Origin: Catellatospora coxensis
Lineage (GTDB): Bacteria > Actinomycetota > Actinomycetes > Mycobacteriales > Micromonosporaceae
Assembly (NCBI RefSeq): GCF_016862635.1
Contig: NZ_BONI01000041.1
Location: forward strand, 1-64,000
DNA length: 64,000 nt
Direction of reading: 5' to 3'
The position numbers were made by a program, and so were the translations under genes. How positions within the stretch are numbered: position 1 is the stretch's first letter; each line of letters starts with the position of its first letter. Of the stretch, positions 7,686 to 17,000 are shown piece after piece. The notes beneath the pieces were generated by a model, which was not told where the DNA came from, made no database searches, and saw only the letters and a program-made list of their open reading frames with translations.

Positions 7686-10075
7686 CGCTTGAGCATCCGC
7701 TCCAGCAGCGAAGCCTGCAAATCCACCCTGGGCTGCTCCGAAGTGGAGATGAGGCGGGTCCAGGAGCCGTCCGGGTTCAGGTCGAACGCCTCGATGCGGT
7801 CCGACATCGACACGTTCAGCAGCTCGGCCAGCTCCACCCGGGAGGGCTGGTCGGTCACCTGGATCAGCGCCTCGACCCGGCGGTCCAGGTTGCGGTGCAT
7901 CATGTCGGCCGAGCCGATCCAGAACTCGGCCCGCCCCCGGCCCGCGGCCACGTCGCCGTTGCCGAACCGGAACAGCCGCGAGTGCTCCAGGAAGCGGCCC
8001 AGGATCGAGCGCACCCGGATGTTGTCCGACAGCCCCGGCACGCCGGGCTTCAGCGCGCACATGCCCCGGATCAGCAGGTCGATGTGCACACCCGCCTGCG
8101 AGGCGCGGTACAGGGCGTCGATGACCTGCTCGTCGACGAGCGAGTTCACCTTGATCTGCACCAGCGCCGGGCGGCCCTCGCGGGCGTAGCCGGCCTCCCG
8201 CTCGATGCGCTCGATGATGCCCGCCCGGATGCCGTGCGGCGCCACCATCAGCCGCCGGTACGCCGTCTGGCGGCTGTAGCCGGTGAGCGTGTTGAACAGG
8301 TCGGTCAGGTCCGCGCCGACCTCAGGATCGGCGGTGAGCAGGCCGAAGTCCTCGTACAACCGGGCGGTCTTGGGGTGGTAGTTGCCCGTGCCGACGTGGC
8401 AGTAGCGGCGGATCTGCCCGCCCTCCTCGCGCACCACCAGCGCCGTCTTGCAATGCGTCTTGAGCCCGATCAGGCCGTACACGACGTGGCAGCCCGCCCG
8501 CTCCAGCATGCGCGCCCAGCCGATGTTGGCCTTCTCGTCGAAGCGCGCCTTGACCTCGACCAGCACCACCACCTGCTTGCCCGCCTCGGCGGCGGCGATG
8601 AGCGCGTCGACGATCGGGGAGTCGCCCGAGGTCCGGTACAGCGTCTGCTTGATCGCCAGCACGTGCGGGTCGGCCGCGGCGTGCTCGATGAAGCGCTGCA
8701 CGCTCGTCGAGAACGAGTGGTACGGATGGTGCACCAGGATGTCGCCGTCGCGCAGGATGTTGAACATGCTGCGGGTCGACTCGCCCTCACGCAGCCGGGC
8801 GTGAGTGGCCGGGACGAAAGGGGGGTCCTTCAGATCCGGGCGGTCGCAGTCGTACAGCTGCATCAGCCCGGACAGGTCCAGCAGGCCGGGCACCCGCAGC
8901 ACGTCCCGTGAGTCCACCTCCAGCTCGGTGACCAGGGTCGCCAGCACGTGGTCGGAGATGTCCGCCGCGACCTCCAGGCGCACCGGCGGGCCGAACCGCC
9001 GCCGCATCAGCTCCCGCTCCATGGCCTGCAGCAGGTCCTCGTCGCGGTCCTCGTCGATCTCGACCTCGGCGTTGCGGGTCACCCGGAACACGTGCCGCTC
9101 CACCACCTCCATGCCGGAGAAGAGCTGGCCCAGCTCGTTGGCGATCAGCTCCTCGATCGGCAGGAAGCGGTAGGTGCTGCGGCCCTCGGCGGTGCGGCCC
9201 GCCTGTTCGATCCGGACGAAGCGCGGCACGTTGTTGGGCACCTTGACCCGGGCGAACAGCTCCTGGCCGGTCTCCGGCTCGCGCACCACCGCGGCCAGGT
9301 TGAGCGACAGGCCGGAGATGTACGGGAACGGGTGCGACGGGTCGAACGCCAGCGGGGTCAGCACCGGGAAGACGTGCTCGCGGAAGTACACCCGCATCTG
9401 CTCGCGCTCGCCGTGCTCCAGATCCGTCCAGCCCAGGATGTGGATCCCGGCCTTGGCCAGGGCGGGGCGGATCACCTTGGTGAACTCGGCGGCGTGGTCG
9501 GCGACCAGTTCCGCGGTGCGCTCGGAGACCATCTCCAGCTGCGCCCGGGGCGGCAGCCGGTCGGCGCCCCGGGTGGGCAGGCCGGTCTCCAGCCGGCGGC
9601 GCAGGCCGGCGATGCGGACCATGAAGAACTCGTCGAGGTTGCTGGCGAAGATCGCCATGAACTTCATCCGCTCCAGCAGCGGCAGGCGCGGGTCCTCGGC
9701 CAGCGCCAGCACCCGGGCGTTGAAGTCGAGCCAGGAGACCTCGCGGTTGAAGTAGCGGTCCTCGGGCAGCTCGGTCAGCGCGGTGCTGGCGAACTCCGGG
9801 ACCACCACGGTGACCGGAGGGGTGGCCGGGTGCGGCCGGGGCACCTGCTCGGGCGGGGCTTTGACGGCGAGCGGGGCGGCGGTCTGCTCGGGTGAGCCCT
9901 TGGCGACGGCGGTGCCGGCGGGCGGTGCCATGACGTCCGGCGCGACGGCGGCGTCGGGGGACGGGGGCACGGGGACGTCCGTGGCGGCCACGGAGGCCTC
10001 CACAGGAGTGGACGGGGCCGGTGTCGGGGCATTTCCGGCCTTCTTGCGGGGACGTCGCGGGGCTGCGCTCACCAC
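7682..10075 (-). CDS. ppk: Polyphosphate kinase 1
   Basis: Ppk1 reversibly polymerises the ATP gamma-phosphate into polyphosphate. The 797-residue product has a Pro/Ala-rich extension of about 100 residues, then the core: the N domain ([20 protein letters not shown]), the H domain ([20 protein letters not shown]) and C1/C2 phospholipase-D-like domains. The autophosphorylated histidine lies in [16 protein letters not shown], and [20 protein letters not shown] is intact. The start is GTG at 10075, or the adjacent GTG; the leader has no obvious strong ribosome site. The CYTH-CHAD gene overlaps its stop by 4 nt. The extension is of unknown role and typical of disordered actinobacterial N-termini. 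Confidence 0.97.
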   Translation of the reverse strand: MVSAAPRRPRKKAGNAPTPAPSTPVEASVAATDVPVPPSPDAAVAPDVMAPPAGTAVAKGSPEQTAAPLAVKAPPEQVPRPHPATPPVTVVVPEFASTALTELPEDRYFNREVSWLDFNARVLALAEDPRLPLLERMKFMAIFASNLDEFFMVRIAGLRRRLETGLPTRGADRLPPRAQLEMVSERTAELVADHAAEFTKVIRPALAKAGIHILGWTDLEHGEREQMRVYFREHVFPVLTPLAFDPSHPFPYISGLSLNLAAVVREPETGQELFARVKVPNNVPRFVRIEQAGRTAEGRSTYRFLPIEELIANELGQLFSGMEVVERHVFRVTRNAEVEIDEDRDEDLLQAMERELMRRRFGPPVRLEVAADISDHVLATLVTELEVDSRDVLRVPGLLDLSGLMQLYDCDRPDLKDPPFVPATHARLREGESTRSMFNILRDGDILVHHPYHSFSTSVQRFIEHAAADPHVLAIKQTLYRTSGDSPIVDALIAAAEAGKQVVVLVEVKARFDEKANIGWARMLERAGCHVVYGLIGLKTHCKTALVVREEGGQIRRYCHVGTGNYHPKTARLYEDFGLLTADPEVGADLTDLFNTLTGYSRQTAYRRLMVAPHGIRAGIIERIEREAGYAREGRPALVQIKVNSLVDEQVIDALYRASQAGVHIDLLIRGMCALKPGVPGLSDNIRVRSILGRFLEHSRLFRFGNGDVAAGRGRAEFWIGSADMMHRNLDRRVEALIQVTDQPSRVELAELLNVSMSDRIEAFDLNPDGSWTRLISTSEQPRVDLQASLLERMLKR

Positions 10076-10173
10076 CTCATTTTTGCCCTATCGGGGTGAA
10101 CAAGAGATGAACTCGGCTAAGCGTGCCGATGGCGGAACCCGGGCAACCGGACTCGGGTCGCAGTGAGCCCGGA

Positions 10174-10371
10174 TCAGGGCATGGTGGGTATGGCGATCCG
10201 GTGCAACCGGCCCTCGGCGTCGTGCTCCAGCCGCACCCGCTGGCCCAGGCGCAGCAGCCGCAGTCCGGAGGCGTCGAACGCGGCCCGGTCGAAGGCGACC
10301 GGGGTGCCGTCGTCGAGCAGCAGCGAGCCGCTCCGGGTCTCGGGGTCGAATGTCGCGACGGTGCCCTGCAT
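10174..10371 (-). CDS. Divergent cold-shock-domain-like small protein
   Basis: 65 residues reading MQGTVATFDPETRSGSLLLD and ending LHRIAIPTMP. Length and beta-strand pattern fit the cold-shock OB fold. However, the RNP1 and RNP2 motifs are altered: GSLLLDDG stands where KGFGFI is expected, and VAFDRAAF replaces the aromatic VFVH pattern, so nucleic-acid binding may be weak or different. An alternative GTG at 10380 would add three residues and lie one base after the cofC stop. It follows cofC on the same strand, so it is probably co-transcribed with it. Function is inferred from fold only. Confidence 0.8.
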   Translation of the reverse strand: MQGTVATFDPETRSGSLLLDDGTPVAFDRAAFDASGLRLLRLGQRVRLEHDAEGRLHRIAIPTMP

Positions 10372-10381
10372 GGCGTTCACG

Positions 10382-10981
10382 CTACGCGGTCGACTCCGCG
10401 CGGAGCACCCCCCAGGCCCGTACCACGGCGAGATCGTCGGCGGTGTCGACGTCGCGGCGCAGCGTGGGCCACGCCCCGGCCAGGCGTACCGCGCCGGAGC
10501 GCTCGTGCGCGGCGGCCGACCCGGGGCCGAAGCGCGGATCGAGCGGCTCGCCGGGCGCGGCCACCAGCAGCACGGTGCCGACACCGGCCGCGTCGGGCAC
10601 GAACGCGCGCCGCCGGCCCGCCCCGGCCAGTGCTTCGGCCAGCTCGGCGGGGCGCAGAGCGGGCACGTCCGCGGGCAGCGCGACCACGCGCGATCCCCGC
10701 CCGGTCACCGCGGACTCGGCTCGCCGGAGCGCGTCGTTCAGGTCCCGGCCTTCGTCGGGCAGCACGTCCGCACCGCAGTCGCGCAGCGCCGCCGTGGCGC
10801 GGGGATCCCGGGTGACCACCAGCACCCGGGCGACCCCGTCGGCGGCCAGCGCGGCGGACACGGTGGCGCGGGCGAGGTCCAGCACGAGGTCCTCGTGCCC
10901 GGCGGCGGCGCCGCGCAGCCGGCTCTTCGCCTCGGCCAGCGGCTTCAGCGGCACCAGCACGGTGACTCCGGGTGCGTACAC
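10382..10981 (-). CDS. cofC: 2-phospho-L-lactate / phosphoenolpyruvate guanylyltransferase
   Basis: 199 residues of the CofC/FbiD family, which activates phosphoenolpyruvate or 2-phospholactate with GTP for coenzyme F420 synthesis. Visible signatures are the N-terminal nucleotide loop VLVPLKPLAEAKSRL, VVTRDPRATAAL, ALPADVPALRPAEL and the end motif DVDTADDLAVV. F420 is widespread in Actinobacteria. The start is GTG at 10981 with CAGAAT 6 nt upstream, possibly a leaderless transcript. No other F420 genes are visible here. The next gene downstream is the small cold-shock-like protein, one or a few bases away. Confidence 0.94.
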   Translation of the reverse strand: MYAPGVTVLVPLKPLAEAKSRLRGAAAGHEDLVLDLARATVSAALAADGVARVLVVTRDPRATAALRDCGADVLPDEGRDLNDALRRAESAVTGRGSRVVALPADVPALRPAELAEALAGAGRRRAFVPDAAGVGTVLLVAAPGEPLDPRFGPGSAAAHERSGAVRLAGAWPTLRRDVDTADDLAVVRAWGVLRAESTA

Positions 10982-11237
10982 TCGGCCATTCTGGCAGCCC
11001 GCCCGGTCGGTCAGCGGGGTGGCAGCCTCCGGCGGCTGAGGCCGTCACCCGGACGGACATGGCATGATGCGCTGAACATGGAGGCATGACGGAGCGTCGC
11101 GGCAGCGGCGGGCCGGGCAGCCCGGTGCGTGGCGCAACGCCCGGGGGCGCACCATGATCCGTGAGGATTCACTCGCGGGCGGCGTTACGGACACCCTGAC
11201 GCGGGCATGTGAACGGGTGGAGGACAGGGAGGCTTCG

Positions 11238-11993
11238 TTGGCACGGCGCAGGCTGGGCTTCTGGTCGCGGTTCGCGGTGTGCTTGGTCAAGCCGCCGCTG
11301 ATCGCGCTGACCAAGCGGGACTGGCGCGGCTGGGAGCACATCCCCGCCGAGGGCGGCGTGATCCTCGCGGTCAACCACGTGTCGCACGCGGACCCGTTCA
11401 CCACCGCGCACTACGTCTACGACTCCGGCCGCTGGCCGCAGTTCCTGGGCAAGGAGAGCGTCTTCCGGATCCCGCTCGCCGGGAAGATCCTGTACTGGTG
11501 CCGGCAGATCCCGGTGCACCGGGGCACGTCCGACGCGGTCAAGGCGCTCGACGCCGCGGTCGAGGCGGTGCGGGCGGGCGGCGCGGTCGTGATCTACCCC
11601 GAGGGGACCACCACCAAGGAACCGGAGCTGTGGCCGATGCGGGGCAAGACCGGCGTGGCACGGCTGGCGCTGGCCACCGGCGCCCCGGTCATCCCGATCG
11701 CGACCTGGGGCCCGGAGAAGATCTTCGACCCGCGTACCAAGAAGGTCCGGCTCATGCCGAAGATCCCGGTGTCGCTGTGGGCCGGTCCGCCGGTCGACCT
11801 GTCGAAGTGGGCCGGCGCGGAGCCGAGCGCGGCGGTGCTCAACGAGATGACCGACGCCGTCATGATCCGGCTGCGGGACCTGCTCGCCGAGATCCGCGGC
11901 GGCCAGGCCCCGCCGATCTGGAGCCCCGCGGCCAGGAACGAGACCGCCGGCCCGGCCGGCGGCGACACGGCGACCGTGGAGGGCACCCGATGA
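11238..11993 (+). CDS. plsC: 1-acyl-sn-glycerol-3-phosphate acyltransferase (PlsC family)
   Basis: Acyltransferase of phospholipid synthesis, probably acylating lysophosphatidate at the membrane. The catalytic NHxxxxD motif is NHVSHADP, and the glycerophosphate-binding motif is [17 protein letters not shown] hydrophobic N-terminal stretch ([13 protein letters not shown]) fits membrane association. I chose the TTG at 11238 because it gives the family N-terminus [12 protein letters not shown] and follows GGGAGG with good spacing; an ATG at 11154 would add 28 residues. gpsA starts inside its stop codon (ATGA), so glycerol-3-phosphate production and use are coupled. Confidence 0.93.
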   Translation: MARRRLGFWSRFAVCLVKPPLIALTKRDWRGWEHIPAEGGVILAVNHVSHADPFTTAHYVYDSGRWPQFLGKESVFRIPLAGKILYWCRQIPVHRGTSDAVKALDAAVEAVRAGGAVVIYPEGTTTKEPELWPMRGKTGVARLALATGAPVIPIATWGPEKIFDPRTKKVRLMPKIPVSLWAGPPVDLSKWAGAEPSAAVLNEMTDAVMIRLRDLLAEIRGGQAPPIWSPAARNETAGPAGGDTATVEGTR

Positions 11994-12982
11994 GAGCGGC
12001 CGTGCTCGGCGCAGGCTCCTGGGGCACCGCGTTCGCGAAGATCCTCGGCGACGCGGGCAACGACGTCGTGCTGTGGGCGCGCCGCCCGGAGATCGCCGCC
12101 GCCATCCGCGACACCGGCCGCAACCCCGAATACCTGGAGACCACCCCGCTCGGCGAGCGGGTGACCGCCACCGCGTCCGCGACCGAGGCGATCAAGGGCG
12201 CGGACCTGGTCGTGCTCGCGGTGCCGTCGCAGACGCTGCGGGTCAACCTGGGCGACTGGGCCGCCGACCTGACCGACGACTCCACGCTGGTGTCCCTGAT
12301 GAAGGGCATCGAGCTGGGCACCACCCAGCGGATGAGCCAGGTCATCGTCGAGGCCGCCCGGGTCGCGCCGGAACGCGTCGCCGTGGTCAGCGGCCCGAAC
12401 CTGGCCGGCGAGATCGCGCTGGAGCAGCCGGCCGCGACCGTCGTCGCCTGCACCGACATCGACCGGGCCACCCGGGTGCAGCACGCCATCACCACGCCCT
12501 ACTTCCGGCCGTACACCAACGACGACGTGGTGGGGTGCGAGCTGGGCGGGGCGGTGAAGAACGTGATCGCGCTGGCGTTCGGCATCGCGCACGCCATGGG
12601 GCTGGGCGACAACACGAAGGCGACACTGATCACCCGCGGGCTCGCCGAGACGGCGCGGCTGGGCGTCGCGCTCGGCGCGGACCCGCTGACCTTCTCCGGC
12701 CTGGCCGGGCTCGGCGACCTCGTCGGCACCTGCATGTCGCCGCTGTCGCGCAACCGCACCTTCGGCGAGCACCTCGGCCGGGGCAAGACCCTGGAGCAGG
12801 CCCAGGCCGCGACGAAGTACACCGCCGAAGGCGTCAAGAGCTGCCTGGCCGTCCGGGACCTGGCCCGCTCGCACGGGGTCGAGATGCCGATCACCGAGCA
12901 GGTGGAGCGGGTCTGCCACGAGGGCGTCGACCCCAAGGTCGCCGTCGCGGCCCTGATGTCCCGCTCGACCAAGGCGGAGTGA
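11990..12982 (+). CDS. gpsA: NAD(P)H-dependent glycerol-3-phosphate dehydrogenase
   Basis: GpsA makes sn-glycerol 3-phosphate from dihydroxyacetone phosphate for phospholipids. The 330-residue product has the nucleotide-binding motif [17 protein letters not shown], the substrate region [10 protein letters not shown], and the catalytic lysine motif [34 protein letters not shown] is also typical. The ATG at 11990 overlaps the plsC stop by 4 nt. The next gene begins 20 nt downstream. Confidence 0.98.
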   Translation: MRAAVLGAGSWGTAFAKILGDAGNDVVLWARRPEIAAAIRDTGRNPEYLETTPLGERVTATASATEAIKGADLVVLAVPSQTLRVNLGDWAADLTDDSTLVSLMKGIELGTTQRMSQVIVEAARVAPERVAVVSGPNLAGEIALEQPAATVVACTDIDRATRVQHAITTPYFRPYTNDDVVGCELGGAVKNVIALAFGIAHAMGLGDNTKATLITRGLAETARLGVALGADPLTFSGLAGLGDLVGTCMSPLSRNRTFGEHLGRGKTLEQAQAATKYTAEGVKSCLAVRDLARSHGVEMPITEQVERVCHEGVDPKVAVAALMSRSTKAE

Positions 12983-12990
12983 CCAGGCGC

Positions 12991-12996
12991 TACGTT
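12991..12996 (+). promoter_or_regulatory. Leaderless -10 element of the PLP-enzyme gene
   Basis: TACGTT ends 6 nt before the ATG at 13003, and no ribosome site precedes that ATG. The same geometry recurs upstream of several genes in this window. Confidence 0.35.
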
Positions 12997-13002
12997 CTCT
13001 GC

Positions 13003-14106
13003 ATGACAACGCAGTACGGGGACAGCACCCGTTCCCTTCATGCAGGCATACCCGACCCCGTCCCGGGAGCACCGATGCTGCCCGGCCCCGTGTTCGCCGC
13101 GCCCTACCACCTCGACCCCGAGGGCTACACGCCCGGCGTCGACGGGTACGGGCGGGGAGACAACCCCACCCGGCGGCTGCTGGAGAGCGCGATCGGGGAG
13201 CTGGAGGGCGGCGACTGCCTGGCCTTCGCCAGCGGCCAGGCGGCCATCACCGCCCTGCTGCTGTCGGTGCTGCGCTCGGGCGACACCTTGATGATCCCCT
13301 CGGACGGGTACTACAACGTCCGCTCGTTCGCCGCGTCGACGCTGGACCGGCTCGGCGTGACCACGGTGGAGGCGCCCACCGCGGGGCCGTACCCCTCGTT
13401 CGAGGGCGTACGGCTGGTGCTGCTGGAGACCCCGGCCAACCCCGGTCTGGACCTGGTCGACATCGCCGAGGTCGCGCGGGCCGCACACGCCGCCGGGGCG
13501 CTGGTCGCCGTCGACAACACCACCGCCACCCCGCTCAGCCAGCGGCCCCTGGAGCTCGGCGCCGACGTGGTCGTCGCGTCCGGCACGAAGGCACTGGCCG
13601 GGCACTCCGACATGCTGCTCGGGTACGCGGCGACGAACTCGGCCGAACTGCTCGACGCCATGCGGCAGTTCCGCACCCTGGGCGGCGCGGTGCCCAGCCC
13701 GTTCGACTGCTGGCTGGCCCGCCGGTCCATGGGCACGCTCGCCCTGCGGCTGCGGCAGCAGTCCGCCAGCGGGGCCGCGGTCGCGCAGCTGCTGCGCGAG
13801 CACCCGCTGGCCGACAACGTGCGCTGGGCCGGCGACAGCGACCTGGCCCAGCGCCAGATGCGCATCATCCCCGGCCTGGTCTCCTTCGAGCTGCCCTCGG
13901 CCGAGCACGTCGCGGCCTTCCTGCGCGCGTCGGCCCTGGTCGCTGCGGCCACCAGCTTCGGTGGCCTGCACTCCAGCGCCGACCGCCGCCACCAGTGGGG
14001 CGACAGCGTGCCGCCGGGCTTCGTGCGCTTCTCCTGCGGCGTCGAGGACACCGAGGATCTGCTCGCCGACCTCACCCAGGCCCTGGACACGGCCGCGAAG
14101 CTCTGA
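13003..14106 (+). CDS. Trans-sulfuration family PLP enzyme (cystathionine gamma-lyase-like)
   Basis: 367 residues of the Cys/Met-metabolism PLP family. The PLP lysine lies in VVASGTKALAGHSDMLLG; SLHAGIPDP at the N-terminus, FASGQAAITALLLSVLRSGD and VAVDNTTATPLSQRPLELGA are family landmarks. Members cleave or form cystathionine, homocysteine or related thioethers; sequence alone does not separate gamma-lyase from gamma-synthase, and the actinobacterial gpsA-ddl neighbourhood copy is usually annotated as cystathionine gamma-lyase. The ATG at 13003 is used; a GTG at 12979 overlapping gpsA is an alternative. A large inverted repeat follows the stop codon. Confidence 0.9.
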   Translation: MTTQYGDSTRSLHAGIPDPVPGAPMLPGPVFAAPYHLDPEGYTPGVDGYGRGDNPTRRLLESAIGELEGGDCLAFASGQAAITALLLSVLRSGDTLMIPSDGYYNVRSFAASTLDRLGVTTVEAPTAGPYPSFEGVRLVLLETPANPGLDLVDIAEVARAAHAAGALVAVDNTTATPLSQRPLELGADVVVASGTKALAGHSDMLLGYAATNSAELLDAMRQFRTLGGAVPSPFDCWLARRSMGTLALRLRQQSASGAAVAQLLREHPLADNVRWAGDSDLAQRQMRIIPGLVSFELPSAEHVAAFLRASALVAAATSFGGLHSSADRRHQWGDSVPPGFVRFSCGVEDTEDLLADLTQALDTAAKL

Positions 14107-14110
14107 TCCG

Positions 14111-14131
14111 GTCCCCGCCGTCGGCGGGGAC
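14111..14131 (+). terminator. Short 9-bp hairpin after the PLP-enzyme gene
   Basis: GTCCCCGCC and GGCGGGGAC pair perfectly around a 3-nt loop, four bases after the stop codon. There is no U-tract. It is followed directly by the large inverted repeat at 14143-14242. Confidence 0.55.
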
Positions 14132-14142
14132 ATGTGCTACCG

Positions 14143-14242
14143 AACGCATTTGCTCTGCACCCAAAAGCTTGCTCTGCACCCGCCCACGCAACGTTGCGTC
14201 CATGGGTGCAGAGCAAGCGAATGGGTGCAGAGCAAATGCGTT
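14143..14242. repeat. 100-nt composite inverted repeat between convergent genes
   Basis: Outer arms 14143-14163 and 14222-14242 pair perfectly over 21 bp. Inner arms 14167-14181 and 14204-14218 pair perfectly over 15 bp. The tip, 14186-14199, is itself a perfect palindrome. The unit TTGCTCTGCACCC occurs twice directly on the left and twice inverted on the right. There is no U-tract. It lies between the convergent PLP-enzyme and membrane-protein genes. Confidence 0.93.
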
Positions 14243-14263
14243 GGAGGCGTAGGTCACGCCGGG

Positions 14264-14818
14264 TCAGGCCGAGGCCGAGGCGGGGGCCGAGGTGGGGGCC
14301 GGGGCCGGTTTCGGAGCCGGGGCGGGGTCGGCTTCGGCCGCGGCCAGGGCCAGGGTGTGGCGGCGGACGATCAGCAGCGGGATGATGCCGAACAGGCCGA
14401 ACGAGATGTCGATCGGGATCCACCACCACGGCAGGCCGCGGACGGGGGCCGCGATCAGCGCGAGCGGGATCACCGCGACGCAGCACAGCATGCCCCAGTG
14501 GATCACCCAGAGGTTGCGGACCGGGTCGCGCAGCGGGCCGTAGAACGCCATCGCGATCACCAGGTGGGCGAAGGCCAGCCAGTCCGTGCCGTACGCCAGG
14601 AACGGGAAGTCCCGGTCGGCGGTCTCCACCCCGGCGCGGACCGTGCCGATGAACTCGACCAGCGCGGCCGGGGCGGGCACCCAGTCCTCGTGCAGCAGGC
14701 CGTCGACCCAGCGCACCTCGGCGAGCAGGGGGAAGGCCGTCACGCCGCTGAGCACGAGGCCGATGATGAAGAAGACGAGCCAGTACCGGATGCGCCGCAG
14801 GCGCGCCTGAGGGGTCAC
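14264..14818 (-). CDS. Four-span membrane protein, unknown function
   Basis: About 184 residues. Hydrophobic spans are near residues 11-35 ([20 protein letters not shown]), 80-98 ([16 protein letters not shown]), 107-130 ([20 protein letters not shown]) and 133-152 ([18 protein letters not shown]). The C-terminus is an Ala/Pro tail. I chose the GTG at 14818 because TACCCT lies 8 nt upstream, giving a leaderless start; a GTG at 14839 would add seven residues. It is transcribed away from ddl. Homologues are conserved uncharacterised proteins; I assign no function. Confidence 0.8.
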   Translation of the reverse strand: MTPQARLRRIRYWLVFFIIGLVLSGVTAFPLLAEVRWVDGLLHEDWVPAPAALVEFIGTVRAGVETADRDFPFLAYGTDWLAFAHLVIAMAFYGPLRDPVRNLWVIHWGMLCCVAVIPLALIAAPVRGLPWWWIPIDISFGLFGIIPLLIVRRHTLALAAAEADPAPAPKPAPAPTSAPASASA

Positions 14819-14826
14819 GCTCCGAG

Positions 14827-14832
14827 AGGGTA
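14827..14832 (-). promoter_or_regulatory. Leaderless -10 element of the membrane-protein gene
   Basis: On the minus strand TACCCT ends 8 nt before the GTG at 14818. This supports the shorter start for that gene. Confidence 0.35.
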
Positions 14833-14888
14833 GTGCCACCCTCGGGTGCCGTGCGACGTGCTCTTCACCGGATCACCACAACGCACGG

Positions 14889-14894
14889 TAGGGT
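14889..14894 (+). promoter_or_regulatory. Leaderless -10 element of ddl
   Basis: TAGGGT ends 7 nt before the GTG at 14902, with TTCACC about 19 nt further upstream. There is no Shine-Dalgarno sequence before that GTG, so transcription probably starts at or next to the start codon. Confidence 0.5.
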
Positions 14895-14901
14895 CAGCCG
14901 C

Positions 14902-16011
14902 GTGAGTGAAAGCAGCCAGCGTAAGACCCGTGTCGCCGTCGTCTTCGGCGGCCGGAGCACCGAACACGCCATCTCCTGCGTCAGCGCCGGCAGCATCCTG
15001 GCCGCGCTCGACCCGGCGGAGTTCGAGGTCGTGCCGGTCGGCATCACGAAGGAGGGCCGCTGGGTGCTCACCTCGGGCGACCCGGCGCAGCTCGCCATCG
15101 AGGGGCGCAGCCTCCCCGAGATCACCGCCGCCTCCGGGCAGGCCATCGTGCTGCCCGCCGACCCGACCAGCCACGAGCTGGTCGTCCTGGAGCCGGCCGA
15201 GGGCGCCGCCGCGCTGGCCGGGGTCGACGTGGTCTTCCCCGCGCTGCACGGGGCGTACGGCGAGGACGGCACCATCCAGGGGCTGCTGGAGATGGCGGGC
15301 ATCCCGTACGTGGGGGCCAACGTGTTCGCCTCCGCGGCCGCCATGGACAAGGAGTTCACCAAGAAGCTCGCCGCCGCCGAGGGCATCCCGATCGGGCCGT
15401 ACGCGGTGCTGCGCAACGGCCAGGAGCTGTCCGAGGCCGACAAGGAGCGGCTGGGCCTGCCGGTGTTCGTGAAGCCGTCGCGGGCCGGGTCCTCGTTCGG
15501 CATCACCAAGGTCAGCAGCTGGGACCAGCTCGACGCGGCGCTGGCCAAGGCGCGTGCCGTCGACCCGAAGGTGCTCGTCGAGGCGGCCATCGTGGGCCGT
15601 GAGATCGAGTGCGGCGTGCTGGAGAGCGAGGCCGGCGGCGGCGCCGAGGCGTCCCTGCTGGCCGAGGTGCGGGTGGTCGCCGGGGGCCACGAGTTCTACG
15701 ACTTCGAGGCGAAGTACCTCGGTGAGGACTGCGAGTACGACCTGCCCGCGAACCTGCCCGCCGAGATCGCCGCCGAGGTGCAGGAGCTGGCCGTGCGCAC
15801 GTTCACCGCGCTGGACTGCGCGGGCCTGGGCCGGGTCGACTTCTTCGTGACCGAGGACCTGAAGGTCTACCTCAACGAGATCAACACGATGCCGGGCTTC
15901 ACCTCGACCAGCATGTTCCCCCGGATGTGGGCGGCCAGCGGCCTCGACTACCCGAAGCTCGTCTCGCGCCTGATCCGCACCGCCCAGCGCCGCGGCACCG
16001 GCCTGCACTAG
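14902..16011 (+). CDS. ddl: D-alanine--D-alanine ligase
   Basis: Ddl joins two D-alanines with ATP for peptidoglycan precursors in the cytoplasm. The 369-residue product has the N-terminal [23 protein letters not shown]-grasp core [19 protein letters not shown], and the C-terminal metal/substrate motif [18 protein letters not shown] with [14 protein letters not shown]. The region [20 protein letters not shown] is also diagnostic. The GTG at 14902 is leaderless by its promoter geometry; a longer open frame to 14833 overlaps the divergent gene. The convergent DUF3515 gene begins two bases after its stop codon. Confidence 0.98.
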   Translation: MSESSQRKTRVAVVFGGRSTEHAISCVSAGSILAALDPAEFEVVPVGITKEGRWVLTSGDPAQLAIEGRSLPEITAASGQAIVLPADPTSHELVVLEPAEGAAALAGVDVVFPALHGAYGEDGTIQGLLEMAGIPYVGANVFASAAAMDKEFTKKLAAAEGIPIGPYAVLRNGQELSEADKERLGLPVFVKPSRAGSSFGITKVSSWDQLDAALAKARAVDPKVLVEAAIVGREIECGVLESEAGGGAEASLLAEVRVVAGGHEFYDFEAKYLGEDCEYDLPANLPAEIAAEVQELAVRTFTALDCAGLGRVDFFVTEDLKVYLNEINTMPGFTSTSMFPRMWAASGLDYPKLVSRLIRTAQRRGTGLH

Positions 16012-16013
16012 CG

Positions 16014-16589
16014 TCAGGCGCGGGTGCCGCAGCCCACGGGGATGCGCTCGGCGTGGGGCACGGTGGCGAGCAGGGTCTTGGAGAAGTTGATGACCCACTG
16101 GCCGGGCGTGTCGTACGCGGCCGGCACGGTCACCCGGACGGGCACCTCGCGGTCGACCGTCGTCCACGCGCCGTCGCCCTTGTGCCAGCACACGCCGTCC
16201 AGCGTGTACACGTCGTCGGTGGGGGCGAAGCTCGGGGCCGGGCCGCCGCAGGCGACGGTCAGCGCCGGCTCGCCGTACGCGGCGTTCTGCTCGTGGCCCG
16301 CGCTGACGTCACGGCGCGGCAGGTCGCGCACCTGGTCGGGCAGCTGCGACAGCAGCGCGCGGCACACCGTGGCCTGCCGCTCGTTCAGGGCGGGCGCGGC
16401 CATCGTCACCGGCGTGGTGGGCATCACCTGCGGGCCGGCCGCGACGCTGGGCTGCGGTGCGGGCTCGGCCGGCGGGCGCATGGCCTGGAAGAAACCGAAC
16501 CCGGCCAGCAGTGCGAGCGGCAGCGCGACCAGGGTCGCGATCGTCTTGGCGGACGCTGGGCCCGACCGTGCCGTCTGGTCGTTACTCAT
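16014..16589 (-). CDS. DUF3515 family membrane-anchored protein
   Basis: About 191 residues. One N-terminal membrane segment (TIATLVALPLALLAGFGFF) is followed by a Pro-rich linker and an extracytoplasmic domain. Typical DUF3515 features are ATVCRALLSQLPDQVRDLPR, ALTVACGGPAP and a conserved Trp/Cys region VYTLDGVCWHKGDG, with a final Cys (VGCGTRA). The function of the family is unknown. The ATG at 16589 overlaps the stop of the upstream Lrp-like gene (ATGA), so the two are co-translated. Confidence 0.92.
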   Translation of the reverse strand: MSNDQTARSGPASAKTIATLVALPLALLAGFGFFQAMRPPAEPAPQPSVAAGPQVMPTTPVTMAAPALNERQATVCRALLSQLPDQVRDLPRRDVSAGHEQNAAYGEPALTVACGGPAPSFAPTDDVYTLDGVCWHKGDGAWTTVDREVPVRVTVPAAYDTPGQWVINFSKTLLATVPHAERIPVGCGTRA

Positions 16590-16819
16590 AGGTGGATGAT
16601 GGGGCACGTCAGGGTACGGGTGATGTTGGGTATCAACTGGATCTGTGACAGCACCAGTTTGCCCAGCTCGTCGACGGTGTTCGCCTCGACCATCGCGATC
16701 ACGTCGTACGGGCCGGTCACCGCGTCCACCCGGGTGACACCCTGGATCTCGCCGATGGCCGCGGAGACGTCGACGGACTTGCCGACCGACGTCTGAATCA
16801 GGATGTAAGCGTGGACCAC
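16586..16819 (-). CDS. Stand-alone Lrp/AsnC ligand-binding (RAM) domain protein
   Basis: 77 residues: VVHAYILIQTSVGK, ISAAIGEI-type alpha-beta units, VTRVDAVTGPYDVIAMVEAN and QLIPNITRTLTC. This is the effector domain of Lrp/AsnC regulators without the DNA-binding domain. Such proteins form ring oligomers and bind amino acids, and they may modulate full-length Lrp proteins. I chose the GTG at 16819 because AAGGAG sits 6 nt before it; a GTG at 16834 would lie upstream of that ribosome site. It is divergent from thiL and heads a two-gene unit with DUF3515. Confidence 0.93.
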   Translation of the reverse strand: MVHAYILIQTSVGKSVDVSAAIGEIQGVTRVDAVTGPYDVIAMVEANTVDELGKLVLSQIQLIPNITRTLTCPIIHL

Positions 16820-17000
16820 GGACGACTCCTTCACACGTGCCGCCTGTGAAAGTACCTCACTGAGGGTGCACAGGCTGCGGCAGGAGGCGCAAGGGTGAGT
16901 AAGGAAGCCAATGTGAGCGGGCGCAGCGAGGAAAACGGATGAGCGACCGGGTCATCTCGATGACGGCCCGTGCTGCCGGCGGGCGAAGCGGGGAGGCGGC

